Assembly: GCF_030269765.1 (NCBI RefSeq)
Contig: NZ_BSTX01000004.1
Span: 628,990-692,989, forward strand
From: Actinorhabdospora filicis
GTDB taxonomy: Bacteria > Actinomycetota > Actinomycetes > Mycobacteriales > Micromonosporaceae
Reading direction: 5' to 3'
Length of the DNA stretch: 64,000 nucleotides
A model generated the notes under the pieces. The model searched no databases, was not told where the DNA came from, and was given only the letters and a program-made list of their open reading frames with translations. Below are positions 50,184 through 58,120 of this stretch, piece by piece (positions within the stretch are counted from its first letter, which is position 1; each line of letters begins with the position of its first letter). Both the position numbers and the translations under genes were made by a program.

Positions 50184-50317
50184 CGGATCTAAAACAACAA
50201 GCCTGTTCCCCACCCGGGTTCTGACCCCGTAGCCAGCCAGTCACTGTGCCCGGCTCTAAAACAACGAGCTTGTCTCTCACCCGGGTTTTGACCCCGTTGC
50301 CCGCCGGTCACCTCGCC
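50184..50317. repeat. tandem 67-bp repeats
   Basis: Unit 1 (50184-50250) and unit 2 (50251-50317) share CTAAAACAAC, AGC.TGT, CACCCGGGTT.TGACCCCGT and GTCAC at equal offsets, roughly 80% alike by eye. A third unit begins CGGCTC at 50318 and then diverges. Confidence 0.8.
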
Positions 50318-50347
50318 CGGCTCCGACCAACTGCCATCCTTCCCGGA

Positions 50348-50390
50348 ACGCCACAGGGGCCGCCCTTGTCGTGGGCGGCCCCTGTGGCGT
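50348..50390 (-). terminator. very strong hairpin after plsC-like gene
   Basis: Perfect 18-bp stem ACGCCACAGGGGCCGCCC / GGGCGGCCCCTGTGGCGT with a 7-nt loop, ending 25 bp from the acyltransferase stop. On the minus strand the exit is TTCCGGG, so termination may rely on the stem alone. Confidence 0.75.
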
Positions 50391-50414
50391 GTTGGTCCGT
50401 GCTCGTCTTGCTTG

Positions 50415-51155
50415 TTACTGCTCCTGCTGTTCCGGCTTCTGTTCGCCGTTCTCCTGCTCTTCCGCCTTCTGCTTCTCCGCGAGTTCGCGTTTCGCACGCG
50501 CGGCGAACATGTCCACGTACTCCTGCCCGGAGAGGGCCTGGATCGCGCGCATGATCTCGTCGGTGACTTCGCGGAGGGTTTGGCGGTCGGGCGAGTCGGT
50601 GAGCTTGTCGGAGAAGTCCAGTGGCTTGCCGATGTCGATGCTGACCTTCGCCATCTTCGGCAGGAGCTGGCCCTCCATCTGCACGTCTTGCGTGCCCTGG
50701 ATGCCGGCGGGGACGACGGTGGCGCCGGTGGCGAGGGCCAGGCGGGCGACGCCGGTCTTGCCCTTGTAGAGGCGCCCGTCGGGAGAGCGGGTGCCTTCGG
50801 GGAAGATCGCCAGGACGCGGTCCTCGCGGAGGATCTGCTCGCTGGCGCCGAGGCCGTCGAGGGCGGCGCGGCCGCCGGAGCGGTCGACGGGGACCTGGCC
50901 GAGGCCGTTGAAGAGGGCGCTCATGAGTTTGCCCTTGACGCCGGGCTGGGCGAAGTACTCGATCTTGGCCATGGTGGCGATGTGGCGGTGGGTGATCAGT
51001 CCCAGGAAGTAGTGATCGGCGGCGGAGAGGTGGTTGGCCGCGATCAGCACCGGGCCTCGCCGGGGGATGTTCTCCGTGCCGGTGAACTTCGGACGCCACA
51101 CCACACGGATGGCGGGCGCCGCGGTCACCTGGAGGACCCTGTACAGAAAAGTCAC
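50415..51155 (-). CDS. 1-acyl-sn-glycerol-3-phosphate acyltransferase (PlsC family)
   Basis: 246 residues; transfers an acyl chain to lysophosphatidate in phospholipid synthesis at the membrane. Motifs: His42-x4-Asp47 in AANHLSAADHYFLG, and FPEGTRSPDGRLYKG (118-132). The C-terminal 35 residues are a Glu/Gln/Lys-rich tail (AEKQKAEEQENGEQKPEQQ), unusual in composition and likely disordered. GTG at 51155 has GGAG 4 nt upstream. Divergent from the histidine kinase gene. Confidence 0.92.
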   Translation of the reverse strand: MTFLYRVLQVTAAPAIRVVWRPKFTGTENIPRRGPVLIAANHLSAADHYFLGLITHRHIATMAKIEYFAQPGVKGKLMSALFNGLGQVPVDRSGGRAALDGLGASEQILREDRVLAIFPEGTRSPDGRLYKGKTGVARLALATGATVVPAGIQGTQDVQMEGQLLPKMAKVSIDIGKPLDFSDKLTDSPDRQTLREVTDEIMRAIQALSGQEYVDMFAARAKRELAEKQKAEEQENGEQKPEQQEQ

Positions 51156-51272
51156 CGTTCTCCCTCACGCTCGTCGGCGGGCGACGCCGACACATTCCTA
51201 CTCCCGATGTCGTACCCGAGCCCACTCCGCGCGGGGAATGCGCCGACCAGCGGCGACGCATACCGTGAACGG

Positions 51273-52304
51273 GTGCACCCAGACGAGCAAGGCGATAATA
51301 AAGACCGTACCCAGCGTGACCGCGCGCCCCGGGGGCGGAAGGGGAACCTCTCACCCGAGGCGTTCCGTGTGCCGTGGGCGCTCATCGCCGTGCCCGTCGC
51401 GCTCGTCCAGATCTTCGGCACGCTCGGCGCGGCGCGTGCGCAGCCCGATGCTGCGCATCATCTCGACCGTCTGGCCATCGTCCTGGTGCTCGCCGGGCCG
51501 GTCGCGTTGCTGTTCGCCGGGCGGTTTCCGCGGACCGTCATCGGCGTGACCATGGCCGCCGCGGCGGCCTATTACACGCTGGGATACCCGCCGGGGCCGA
51601 TCTTCGTCTCCGTCATCGCCGCCCTGTTCCTGTGGGGACGCCGGATGCGCGTCGAGCGGCACCGGGCGCGGCAGCGGGAGGAGGCCGCCGACGAGGAGCG
51701 GCGCGCCGGGGAGGAACGCCTGCGCATCGCCCAGGAGCTGCACGACGTCCTCGCCCACCACATCTCCCTCATCAACGTGCAGGCGGGCGTGGCGCTGCAC
51801 CTCGTCGACGAGCGGCCCGAGCAGACGCGAGAGGCGCTCGCGGCGATCAAGACCGCCTCGAAGGACGCCCTCGGCTCCCTCCGCGCGGCCCTCGACCTGC
51901 TGCGCAACCCGGGCGAGGCCGCGCCGCGCTCACCGACGGCGGGGCTGGCGCAGCTGCCGGGCATCGTGGACAGCGTCCGCGCCGCCGGACTCGACGTCAC
52001 CCTCACCGTCCTCGGCGACCCGCGCGAGGTGCCCCTGCCCACGCAGCTCGCCGCGCTCCGCATCACCCAGGAATCGCTCACCAACACCCTCCGCCACTCC
52101 GGCGCGTCCACGGCCGCGGTGACCCTGGAGTACCGGCCCGGCGACGTCGTCGTCACCGTCACCGACGACGGGCGCGGCGGCGTCCCCGTCCCCGGCAACG
52201 GCCTGAGCGGCATGAGCGAACGCGCCACCGCCCTCGGCGGCGCGTGCTCCGCCGGGCCCGCGCCCGGTGGCGGCTTCACGGTCCGCGCGGAACTGCCAGG
52301 ATGA
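51273..52304 (+). CDS. NarL-type sensor histidine kinase
   Basis: 343 residues. Basic N-terminus, about four TMs (33-55, 65-83, 88-103, 108-122), HisKA_3 with His157 in RIAQELHDVLAHHISLINVQ, and HATPase_c with ITQESLTNTLRHSG, VTDDGRGG and NGLSGMSERATALGG. No large sensor domain, so it belongs to the intramembrane-sensing group. GTG at 51273 is supported by TACCGT ending 6 nt upstream; no Shine-Dalgarno. Cotranscribed with the response regulator 4 nt downstream. Confidence 0.92.
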   Translation: MHPDEQGDNKDRTQRDRAPRGRKGNLSPEAFRVPWALIAVPVALVQIFGTLGAARAQPDAAHHLDRLAIVLVLAGPVALLFAGRFPRTVIGVTMAAAAAYYTLGYPPGPIFVSVIAALFLWGRRMRVERHRARQREEAADEERRAGEERLRIAQELHDVLAHHISLINVQAGVALHLVDERPEQTREALAAIKTASKDALGSLRAALDLLRNPGEAAPRSPTAGLAQLPGIVDSVRAAGLDVTLTVLGDPREVPLPTQLAALRITQESLTNTLRHSGASTAAVTLEYRPGDVVVTVTDDGRGGVPVPGNGLSGMSERATALGGACSAGPAPGGGFTVRAELPG

Positions 52305-52308
52305 GGAG

Positions 52309-52980
52309 GTGACCGACATCCGCGTCCTGCTCGCCGACGACCAGGCGCTCCTGCGCGCCGGTTTCAAGGCCCTCCTGGACTCCGCCCCCGGCATCACCGT
52401 GGTCGGCGAGGCCGCCGACGGCGCCGAAGCCGTCCGCCTCGTCCGTGAGCTCGTCCCCGACGTCGTGCTCATGGACATCCGCATGCCCGGCACCGACGGC
52501 CTGGCCGCCACCGCCGCCATCGCCGCCGACCCGGCCCTCACCGACGTGAAGGTCGTCATCCTCACCACCTTCGACCTCGACGAATACGTCTTCGAGGCGC
52601 TGCGCTCGGGCGCCAGCGGCTTCCTCGTCAAGGACACCGAGCCAGTGGAGCTGCTGCACGCGGTGCGCGTGGTCGCGCGCGGCGACGCGCTGCTGTCCCC
52701 GAGCGTCACCCGCCGCCTGGTCTCGGAGTTCGCCGCCCGCGCCAAGGAGCCCGTGCCCAGCGGTGAGATGGACCGCCTCACCGAACGCGAGAAGGAGATC
52801 GTCGCCCTCGTCGCCACCGGCCTGTCGAACGAGGACATCGCCAAGAAGCTCTTCCTGAGCCCCGCCACCGCCAAGACCCACGTCAGCCGCGCCATGATCA
52901 AACTGCGCGCGCGGGACCGGGCGCAGCTGGTGGTCATGGCCTACGAATCGGGCCTGGTCCGCCCGGGCTGGCTCGGCTAG
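52309..52980 (+). CDS. NarL/LuxR-type response regulator
   Basis: 223 residues. Receiver domain with Asp10-Asp11 pocket, phosphoacceptor Asp56 in VLMDIRMPGTDG and Lys108 in FLVKDTEP; C-terminal LuxR helix-turn-helix LTEREKEIVALVATGLSNEDIAKKL and SPATAKTHVSRAMIKL. GTG at 52309 has GAGGA 5 nt upstream, right after the kinase stop. Target genes unknown. The final 4 bp overlap the convergent gene. Confidence 0.93.
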   Translation: MTDIRVLLADDQALLRAGFKALLDSAPGITVVGEAADGAEAVRLVRELVPDVVLMDIRMPGTDGLAATAAIAADPALTDVKVVILTTFDLDEYVFEALRSGASGFLVKDTEPVELLHAVRVVARGDALLSPSVTRRLVSEFAARAKEPVPSGEMDRLTEREKEIVALVATGLSNEDIAKKLFLSPATAKTHVSRAMIKLRARDRAQLVVMAYESGLVRPGWLG

Positions 52981-53606
52981 GACCCGGGGTAGCCCATCTC
53001 CCGCAGCGCCGCCGCCAGCTCGCCGGCGTCCCGCCGCGCGCCGTCCGGTGGCGCGTCGCCCGCGAAGGCCCACCGGCCGTCCACGGGCACCCCGTAGTAG
53101 TCGGCGGCCCATTTCCCGAACGCCGCCGCCGGGTCCTCGGCCGCGACGACCTTGCACAGCCACATGGCCCCGTCGTTCTCGCCGCCGGGGAACTCCACCG
53201 GGCCGCAGCGCCACTCGCCGGACTCCGGCGTCCACCACGCGGCGAAGGTCGCGTCCAGGACGCCGTCGTCGGCGAAGTTGTCCACGAGGTGCCCGAAGAC
53301 CGGCGGCAGCCCGTCTAGGAGGCCCGGCCACAACTCGCGCGGGTGCTCGCGCCAGGGCGAGACCTCCGACTCGTGGTCGAAGCCCCACAGGAACACCCCG
53401 TGGCCGGTGAAGGCGATGAAGAGATCGTCGCCGGACCCGTTCATCAGCTGCATCATCGCCGTGCCCGGCCCCCACTCCGGCGTGAAGTGGTACGTCAGAT
53501 ACGCCCCGTCGTCACTGGCGGCGGCCTCGGCCGCCGCGCAGGCCAGGGCGCGGCGGCGCAGCTCGGCGGGTTCGGGCAGGAGGGGGATGAGGTCATGGAC
53601 CGACAT
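52977..53606 (-). CDS. conserved hypothetical protein, streptomycete-type
   Basis: 209 residues. Begins SVHDLIPLLPEPAELRRRAL and contains MMQLMNGSGDDLFIAFTGHG, LWGFDHESEVSPWREHP, VDNFADDGVLDATFAAWW and ends REMGYPGS. From memory this resembles a soluble protein family common in Streptomyces with M.NGSGD....F and GFDHES.MSP motifs and no assigned function. ATG at 53606 gives the conserved M-x-V-H-D-L start; a GTG at 53624 is possible. It looks cytoplasmic with SMI1/KNR4-like size. Overlaps the response regulator gene end by 4 bp. Confidence 0.75.
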   Translation of the reverse strand: MSVHDLIPLLPEPAELRRRALACAAAEAAASDDGAYLTYHFTPEWGPGTAMMQLMNGSGDDLFIAFTGHGVFLWGFDHESEVSPWREHPRELWPGLLDGLPPVFGHLVDNFADDGVLDATFAAWWTPESGEWRCGPVEFPGGENDGAMWLCKVVAAEDPAAAFGKWAADYYGVPVDGRWAFAGDAPPDGARRDAGELAAALREMGYPGS

Positions 53607-53651
53607 GGGACGCCACTCTGCCACGAGGGACCGACATCACACCGCCGCTCC

Positions 53652-53686
53652 TTGTTTCGTACGCCGTACGATGTACACTGTACGAA
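53652..53686 (+). promoter_or_regulatory. promoter with four GTAC heptad repeats
   Basis: GTAC occurs at 53659, 53666, 53673 and 53680, exactly 7 bp apart (heptamers CGTACGC, CGTACGA, TGTACAC, TGTACGA). Outer arms TTCGTAC and GTACGAA form a 31-bp dyad. TTGTTT (53652-53657) and TACACT (53674-53679), 16 bp apart, give a promoter covered by the repeats. Confidence 0.6.
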
Positions 53687-53708
53687 GTCATCCGCCAGAA
53701 GGAGTCGC

Positions 53709-54080
53709 ATGGAAATCACCGCCACCGCCGTCTCGATCAACGTCGCCGACGTCGCCGCCTCGGCGAACTTCGCCCGCGAGCACTTCGGGTACAGCGAGGC
53801 CATGGCCGCCGACGGCTTCGCCTCCCTCACCCACCCCCAGGCGCCGGCGCTGATCTTCCTCGACGAGAACTCGCCCGTCCTGCCCGAGGCGCTGCGCACC
53901 CGGGCCGCCGGGGTCATCGTCGCCTTCACCGTCGGCGACATCGACGCCGAGTACGCGCGCCTCGCGGGCGTGGGCGACCTCGTCGTCCCCCTCAAGACCG
54001 AGGAGTGGGGCGAGCGCCTCTTCGTGATCGCCGACCCCAACGGCGTCCACTACGAGTTCGTCTCGTGGGTCAGCGGCTAA
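53709..54080 (+). CDS. VOC (glyoxalase/bleomycin-resistance fold) protein
   Basis: 123 residues: TAVSINVADVAASANFAREHF (first beta-alpha-beta unit) and the second half with VIADPNGVHYEFVSWVS, whose DPNG-x-x-x-E is the usual VOC ending with a metal-ligand Glu. A start-side metal His is not clear, so catalysis is uncertain. ATG at 53709 has AAGGAG 6 nt upstream. Single gene with an unusual heptad-repeat promoter. Confidence 0.85.
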   Translation: MEITATAVSINVADVAASANFAREHFGYSEAMAADGFASLTHPQAPALIFLDENSPVLPEALRTRAAGVIVAFTVGDIDAEYARLAGVGDLVVPLKTEEWGERLFVIADPNGVHYEFVSWVSG

Positions 54081-54120
54081 ACCGCTGGCCGCGCGGGGCG
54101 ATCCCCGGCAGACTCCCTGC

Positions 54121-55797
54121 GTGGGTTACGTAGACGTGGCCGGTGTCGGCCGGATCCTTCCCGACGGCAGAGAGCTGTTCTCCGGGGTTTCCTTCCGGGT
54201 CGGTGAGGGCGCGAAGGTCGCCCTCATCGGCGCGAACGGAACCGGTAAGACCACGCTCGTCCGGATGATCGCCGGGGACACCGCGCCCGATGAGGGCGTC
54301 ATCAACCGGGCCGGTGGGCTCGGGGTGATGCGGCAGATCCTCGTCCACGACGACCGGCTGCTCTCCGATCTCGCGCTGTCCCTCGCCCCGCCCCGGCTGC
54401 GCGAGCTCGGGGAGCGGCTGGCCGCCGCCGAGAAGGCGATCACCGACGCCGAGAAGCGCGGCAAGTACTCCACGGCCGCCGAGAAGGCCCAGGTCGCCTA
54501 CGCCGACGCGCTGTCGGCGTGGGGCGACGCGGGCGGTTACGACTTCGAGGTCCTCTGCGACACCGTCTCCATCCTCATCCTGGAGAAGCCGTGGGACCTG
54601 ACGCGCACGCGCGTGGTCCGCACGCTCTCCGGCGGTGAGCAGAAGCGCTTCGCGCTGGAGCTGCTGCTGCGCGGCCCGGAGGAGGTCCTCCTCCTCGACG
54701 AGCCGGACAACTTCCTCGACGTGCCCGCCAAGCGCTGGCTGGAGCGGCGCATCAACGAGTCGGAGAAGACGATCCTGTACGTCTCCCACGACCGTGAGCT
54801 GCTGGCCAACACCGCGCAGAAGATCGTCACCCTGGAGTCCGGGGACGCCTGGGTGCACGGTGGCGGCTTCGCCACCTGGCACGAGGCGCGGGTGGCGCGC
54901 TGGGAGCGTTTCGAGGAGCTGCGCCGCCGCTGGGACGAGGAGCACCAGAAACTCAAGGATCTGGTGATCATGTACCGCCAGAAGGCGTCATATAACGCCG
55001 ACATGGCCTCGCGGCTGCGCGCCGCCGAGACCAGGCTGGAGAAGTTCGAGGAGAAGGGCCCGCCGCCGGAACCGCCGCGCGACCAGGACATCCGGATGCA
55101 GATCGCCGGTGGCCGCACCGGCAAGCGCGCGGTGATCTGCGAGGGGCTGGAGCTGGACAACCTGACCTTCCCCTTCGACCTGGAGGTCTGGTACGGCGAC
55201 CGGGTCGCGGTCCTGGGCGCCAACGGCACCGGCAAGTCGCACTTCCTGCGGCTGCTGGCCCGTGGCGGCACCGACACAGATTTTTCAAAGAGCGGCGGCC
55301 CCCTGGACGGCCCCCGCCTCGAACCCGTCGCGCACAACGGGATCGCGCGGCTGGGCGCACGCGTCGTCCCCGGGCACTTCTCGCAGACCCACGACCGCCC
55401 CGACCTGCTCGGGCGCACGCTGCGGGAGATCCTGTGGAAGGGCGACGACAACCGCCCCAGCCTCGACCGCCCCTCGGCGATGAGCCGCCTGTCGCGCTAC
55501 GAGCTGAACCGGCAGTCGGAACAGACGTGGGAGAGCCTGTCCGGCGGACAGCAGGCCCGTTTCCTGGTGCTGCTGCTGGAACTGGGCGGCGCGACCCTGC
55601 TGCTGCTCGACGAGCCCACCGACAACCTCGACCTGGCCAGCGCCGAGGCCCTGGAGGAGGGCCTGAAGCACTTCGAGGGCACCGTCATCGCCGTCACCCA
55701 CGACCGCTGGTTCAGCCGCGGCTTCGACCGCTTCGTGCTGTTCCAGGGCGACGGCGAGGTCGTGGAGACGCCCGAACCGGTGTGGGACGTGCGTTAG
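54121..55797 (+). CDS. ABC-F family ATPase
   Basis: 558 residues with two ATPase domains and no TM segment. First domain: Walker A LIGANGTGKTTLVRMI, signature TLSGGEQKRFALELLL, Walker B LLLDEPDNFLDVPAK. A linker of charged helices (about 245-330) follows, then the second domain: GANGTGKSHFLRLLA, SLSGGQQARFLVLLLE, LLLDEPTDNLD. ABC-F proteins act on ribosomes in translation rescue or antibiotic protection. GTG start at 54121 with CAGACT ending 6 nt upstream (leaderless). Whether it confers resistance is unknown. Confidence 0.92.
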   Translation: MGYVDVAGVGRILPDGRELFSGVSFRVGEGAKVALIGANGTGKTTLVRMIAGDTAPDEGVINRAGGLGVMRQILVHDDRLLSDLALSLAPPRLRELGERLAAAEKAITDAEKRGKYSTAAEKAQVAYADALSAWGDAGGYDFEVLCDTVSILILEKPWDLTRTRVVRTLSGGEQKRFALELLLRGPEEVLLLDEPDNFLDVPAKRWLERRINESEKTILYVSHDRELLANTAQKIVTLESGDAWVHGGGFATWHEARVARWERFEELRRRWDEEHQKLKDLVIMYRQKASYNADMASRLRAAETRLEKFEEKGPPPEPPRDQDIRMQIAGGRTGKRAVICEGLELDNLTFPFDLEVWYGDRVAVLGANGTGKSHFLRLLARGGTDTDFSKSGGPLDGPRLEPVAHNGIARLGARVVPGHFSQTHDRPDLLGRTLREILWKGDDNRPSLDRPSAMSRLSRYELNRQSEQTWESLSGGQQARFLVLLLELGGATLLLLDEPTDNLDLASAEALEEGLKHFEGTVIAVTHDRWFSRGFDRFVLFQGDGEVVETPEPVWDVR

Positions 55798-55817
55798 CCG
55801 TCAGTCGAGGACTCCCG

Positions 55818-56186
55818 TCATTCGAGGACCTTGCGCCGGAACTTCTCGCCCACCCGGGTGAAGAAGTTCCGCAGGGTCGCCTCCTGCTCGCGCGTCACCT
55901 CGTAGACGCGCCCGGGGTTCTCGAAGACCCCGGTGACCGAGCGGTACAGCGGCGTGGTGATCCGCGCGTTGGCGTACACCGCGACCTTCGCGCCGTCCCG
56001 GGACCGGCGGGTCTCGGCGGCGAACCAGTTCAGCGGGATCCGCACCGGGGCGAGTTCGCCCCTGGTGTAGATCTCCACGATCCGCTCGATGACCTGGAAG
56101 CGGTACTCGCCGAACTCGGTCTTGTGGCTTATGGCGTTGGTGATCTCGCCGTACTCGTCACGCATGATCGCGGAGACTACAGCCAC
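55818..56186 (-). CDS. hypothetical protein
   Basis: 122 residues from GTG 56186, or 115 from ATG 56165. The GTG is preferred because GAGGA lies 6 nt upstream. Sequence has YGEITNAISHKTEFGEYRFQ, VIERIVEIYTRGELAPVRIP, and a basic C-terminus FFTRVGEKFRRKVLE. No family recognised; looks soluble. It overlaps the end of the LysR gene by 10 bp, so it is likely expressed with it. Confidence 0.6.
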   Translation of the reverse strand: MAVVSAIMRDEYGEITNAISHKTEFGEYRFQVIERIVEIYTRGELAPVRIPLNWFAAETRRSRDGAKVAVYANARITTPLYRSVTGVFENPGRVYEVTREQEATLRNFFTRVGEKFRRKVLE

Positions 56187-57124
56187 TCCCGGTCCTCGGC
56201 GGGCGTCCAGGCGCCGTCGGGGATCGCCAGCCAGCCCTCGGCCGCGCCGAGTTCGCGCGCGGCGGCCAGGACCGCGTCGAGGCCGGGGTGGCGCAGTTCG
56301 CGGCGGTGGACCAGGCTCACCACGCTGACCGGGACGGGCGCGGTGAGCGGGCGCACGACCGTCCCGGGCAGCGCGGGCATGACGGTGCTGAACAGGATCG
56401 GCTCGCGGTGGCGTCCAATGTAGACGGTCATCTCCTCGGGGCCCTGCGGCCAGGCGCGGGCCGGGGACGGGTCGATGCCCTTGAGGGACAGCAGCCTGCG
56501 GCCGTAGTCGGCCCATTCGGTGCTGGCGGGGTTGCCGAGGCCGATGTCGACGCGGTGGCCGTCCAGCGCGGCCAGCGGCACCTCGGCGTAGGCGGCGAGG
56601 GGATGGTCTTCGGGCAGCAGGACCGCCACCCGCTCGACGCGCACGACGGTGTGGCGCAGCCGGTCCCGGACCTCCGGTGGCAGCCCGGCGAAGCGCCCGA
56701 AGGCCGCGTCGAGGTTCCCGGCCAGGATCTCGCGCGCGGCGGCGGCCAGTCCATTGTGGAAGCGCCCGGCGAACTCGACCTCGGGCGCGGCGGCGCGGGC
56801 CCCGGCCAGGATGCGGCCGGAGGTCATGGCGGGCCCGTTCAGGTCCATCAGCAGGGGCCGCCGCCGGGGCCGGATCGCCTCGGCCACCTCGTCGTGGACG
56901 TCGAGGAACCGCCGGGCGTGCGGCAGCAGGTTCCGGCCGTGCTCGGTGAGGTCGACCGCCCGCGTGGACCGCCGGAACAGCGGGTGACCCAGGTCACGCT
57001 CCAGGCGCGCCACGTCGCGGCTGAGCGCCTGCGGGGCGACCAGCAGGCGGGCCGCCGCGCGGCCGAAGTGCAGCTCCTCGGCCACGGTGACGAAGACCCG
57101 CAGCAGGCGGGGATGCAGATCCAT
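56177..57124 (-). CDS. LysR family transcriptional regulator
   Basis: 315 residues. N-terminal helix-turn-helix LLRVFVTVAEELHFGRAAAR, LLVAPQALSRDVARLERDLG, HPLFRRSTRAVDLTEHGRNLL, then a periplasmic-binding-like effector domain. GATAAT (57131-57136) ends 6 nt before the ATG, a good leaderless promoter. Divergent from the thiamin operon leader but 340 bp from thiE, so a link is not implied. Overlaps the small downstream gene. Confidence 0.9.
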   Translation of the reverse strand: MDLHPRLLRVFVTVAEELHFGRAAARLLVAPQALSRDVARLERDLGHPLFRRSTRAVDLTEHGRNLLPHARRFLDVHDEVAEAIRPRRRPLLMDLNGPAMTSGRILAGARAAAPEVEFAGRFHNGLAAAAREILAGNLDAAFGRFAGLPPEVRDRLRHTVVRVERVAVLLPEDHPLAAYAEVPLAALDGHRVDIGLGNPASTEWADYGRRLLSLKGIDPSPARAWPQGPEEMTVYIGRHREPILFSTVMPALPGTVVRPLTAPVPVSVVSLVHRRELRHPGLDAVLAAARELGAAEGWLAIPDGAWTPAEDREWL

Positions 57125-57206
57125 GCCGCGATTATCTACAGAAGCGCGTCAATGCCTCCGGGGAAGGTGCTGGAGTCTCGCGCCCGGCCGGCACAGGATC
57201 GACGGC

Positions 57207-57299
57207 ATGCCCCACAAGATCGCCGCCCTGCTCACCGCCATCGTTCGCCGTGTTCTGAAGGAGCCGTCCATTTCGGACAGACTGCCCCGGATGTGGTGA
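57207..57299 (+). CDS. possible small ORF, 30 residues
   Basis: An ATG frame with strongly GC-biased third positions; translation MPHKIAALLTAIVRRVLKEP followed by SISDRLPRMW. CAGGAT (57194-57199) ends 7 nt before the ATG and an AGGA is about 8 nt upstream. It is basic and amphipathic. Not recognised as a known peptide; could be a small protein in the gap between LysR and the TPP leader. Confidence 0.35.
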   Translation: MPHKIAALLTAIVRRVLKEPSISDRLPRMW

Positions 57300-57363
57300 C
57301 GGAGATTACTTGACGCGACCCTCTTGATACGCGCCGCTGAAGCGGCGTACGGTAGCGGCCAGA

Positions 57364-57455
57364 AACCCACGGGTGTCCAGTGCACTGGGCTGAGATTGCG
57401 GCATGCAGCCGCGGACCGTCGAACCTGATCCGGGTCATGCCGGCGCAGGGAGAGG
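57364..57455 (+). ncRNA. TPP riboswitch (THI element)
   Basis: The conserved core is visible: GGGTG near 57371, CTGAGA at 57390-57395, and ACCTGATCCGGGTCATGCC followed by GGCGCAGGGA up to about 57452. A variable stem CGGCATGCAGCCG lies between. It precedes the thiE ribosome site and should sense thiamin pyrophosphate and shut down the thi operon, probably by hiding the GAGGAG site. Confidence 0.93.
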
Positions 57456-57466
57456 AGCCATCGCCA

Positions 57467-58120
57467 ATGGCCGTACCCCCTGGCGCGCTGCCGCGCCTGC
57501 ACGTCATCACCGACACCTCCCCGGGTGTGGACACCCTCGGCGCCGTCCGCGCCGCCCTGTCGGCCGGGGCGCCGCTGATCCAGGTGCGCGTCGAGGACGC
57601 CGCCACCGACCGCGCCGCCTTCGATCTCGCCCTCCGCGTCGCCGCCCTGTGCGCCGACCACGCGGCGATATGCCTGGTCAACGACCGCCTGCACGTCGCC
57701 CTCGCGGTCGGCGCGCACGGCGGGCACGTGGGTGCCGAGGACCTCCCGGTCGACGCCGCCCGCCGCGTGCTGGGACCGAAGGCGATCGTGGGCGGCACCT
57801 GCCGCGAACCCGACGCCGGGCGCTCCCACCGGCGCGCCGGAGCCAGCTACCTGGGCGTCGGGCCCGCGCATCACACGTCCACAAAGGACGGGCTGCCGGA
57901 TCCGCTGGGCGCGGCCGGGATCCGCGCGGTCGCGCAGGCCGTGGACATTCCCGTCATCGCCATCGGCGGCGTCACCCCCGAGCGCGTGCCGGACCTGCTG
58001 GACGCGGGCGCGCACGGCGTCGCCGTCGTGGCCGCGATCTCCCGGGCCGCCGATCCCTTCGAGGCCACCAAGTCCTTCCTCAAGGTGCTCCCGTCTTTTG
58101 AAGGACGGCGAGAGGGCTGA
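57467..58120 (+). CDS. thiE: thiamine-phosphate synthase
   Basis: 217 residues; joins HMP-PP and thiazole phosphate to give thiamin phosphate. TIM-barrel motifs: PLIQVRVEDAATDRAAFDLA, CLVNDRLHVALAVGAHGGHV, GTCREPDAGRSHRRAGASYLG, VGPAHHTSTK, VIAIGGVTPERVPDLLDAGA and HGVAVVAAISRA. ATG at 57467 with GAGGAG 10 nt upstream, after the TPP riboswitch. First gene of the operon and overlaps thiO by one base. Confidence 0.93.
   Translation: MAVPPGALPRLHVITDTSPGVDTLGAVRAALSAGAPLIQVRVEDAATDRAAFDLALRVAALCADHAAICLVNDRLHVALAVGAHGGHVGAEDLPVDAARRVLGPKAIVGGTCREPDAGRSHRRAGASYLGVGPAHHTSTKDGLPDPLGAAGIRAVAQAVDIPVIAIGGVTPERVPDLLDAGAHGVAVVAAISRAADPFEATKSFLKVLPSFEGRREG

Larger units (their letters stand above)
49639..50347. 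other. structured, repeat-rich non-coding region
   Basis: 709 bp with no supportable gene. Hairpins occur in a row: GTACT/AGTAC (49752-49769), GGGGC/GCCCC (49783-49795), AGGGCT/AGCCCT (49912-49926), CCAGGGG/CCCCTGG (49936-49954), then a 26-bp inverted repeat and 67-bp tandem repeats described separately. Short reading frames on both strands lack codon bias and ribosome sites. It may be promoter leader, regulatory RNA or degenerate repeat DNA. Confidence 0.5.
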
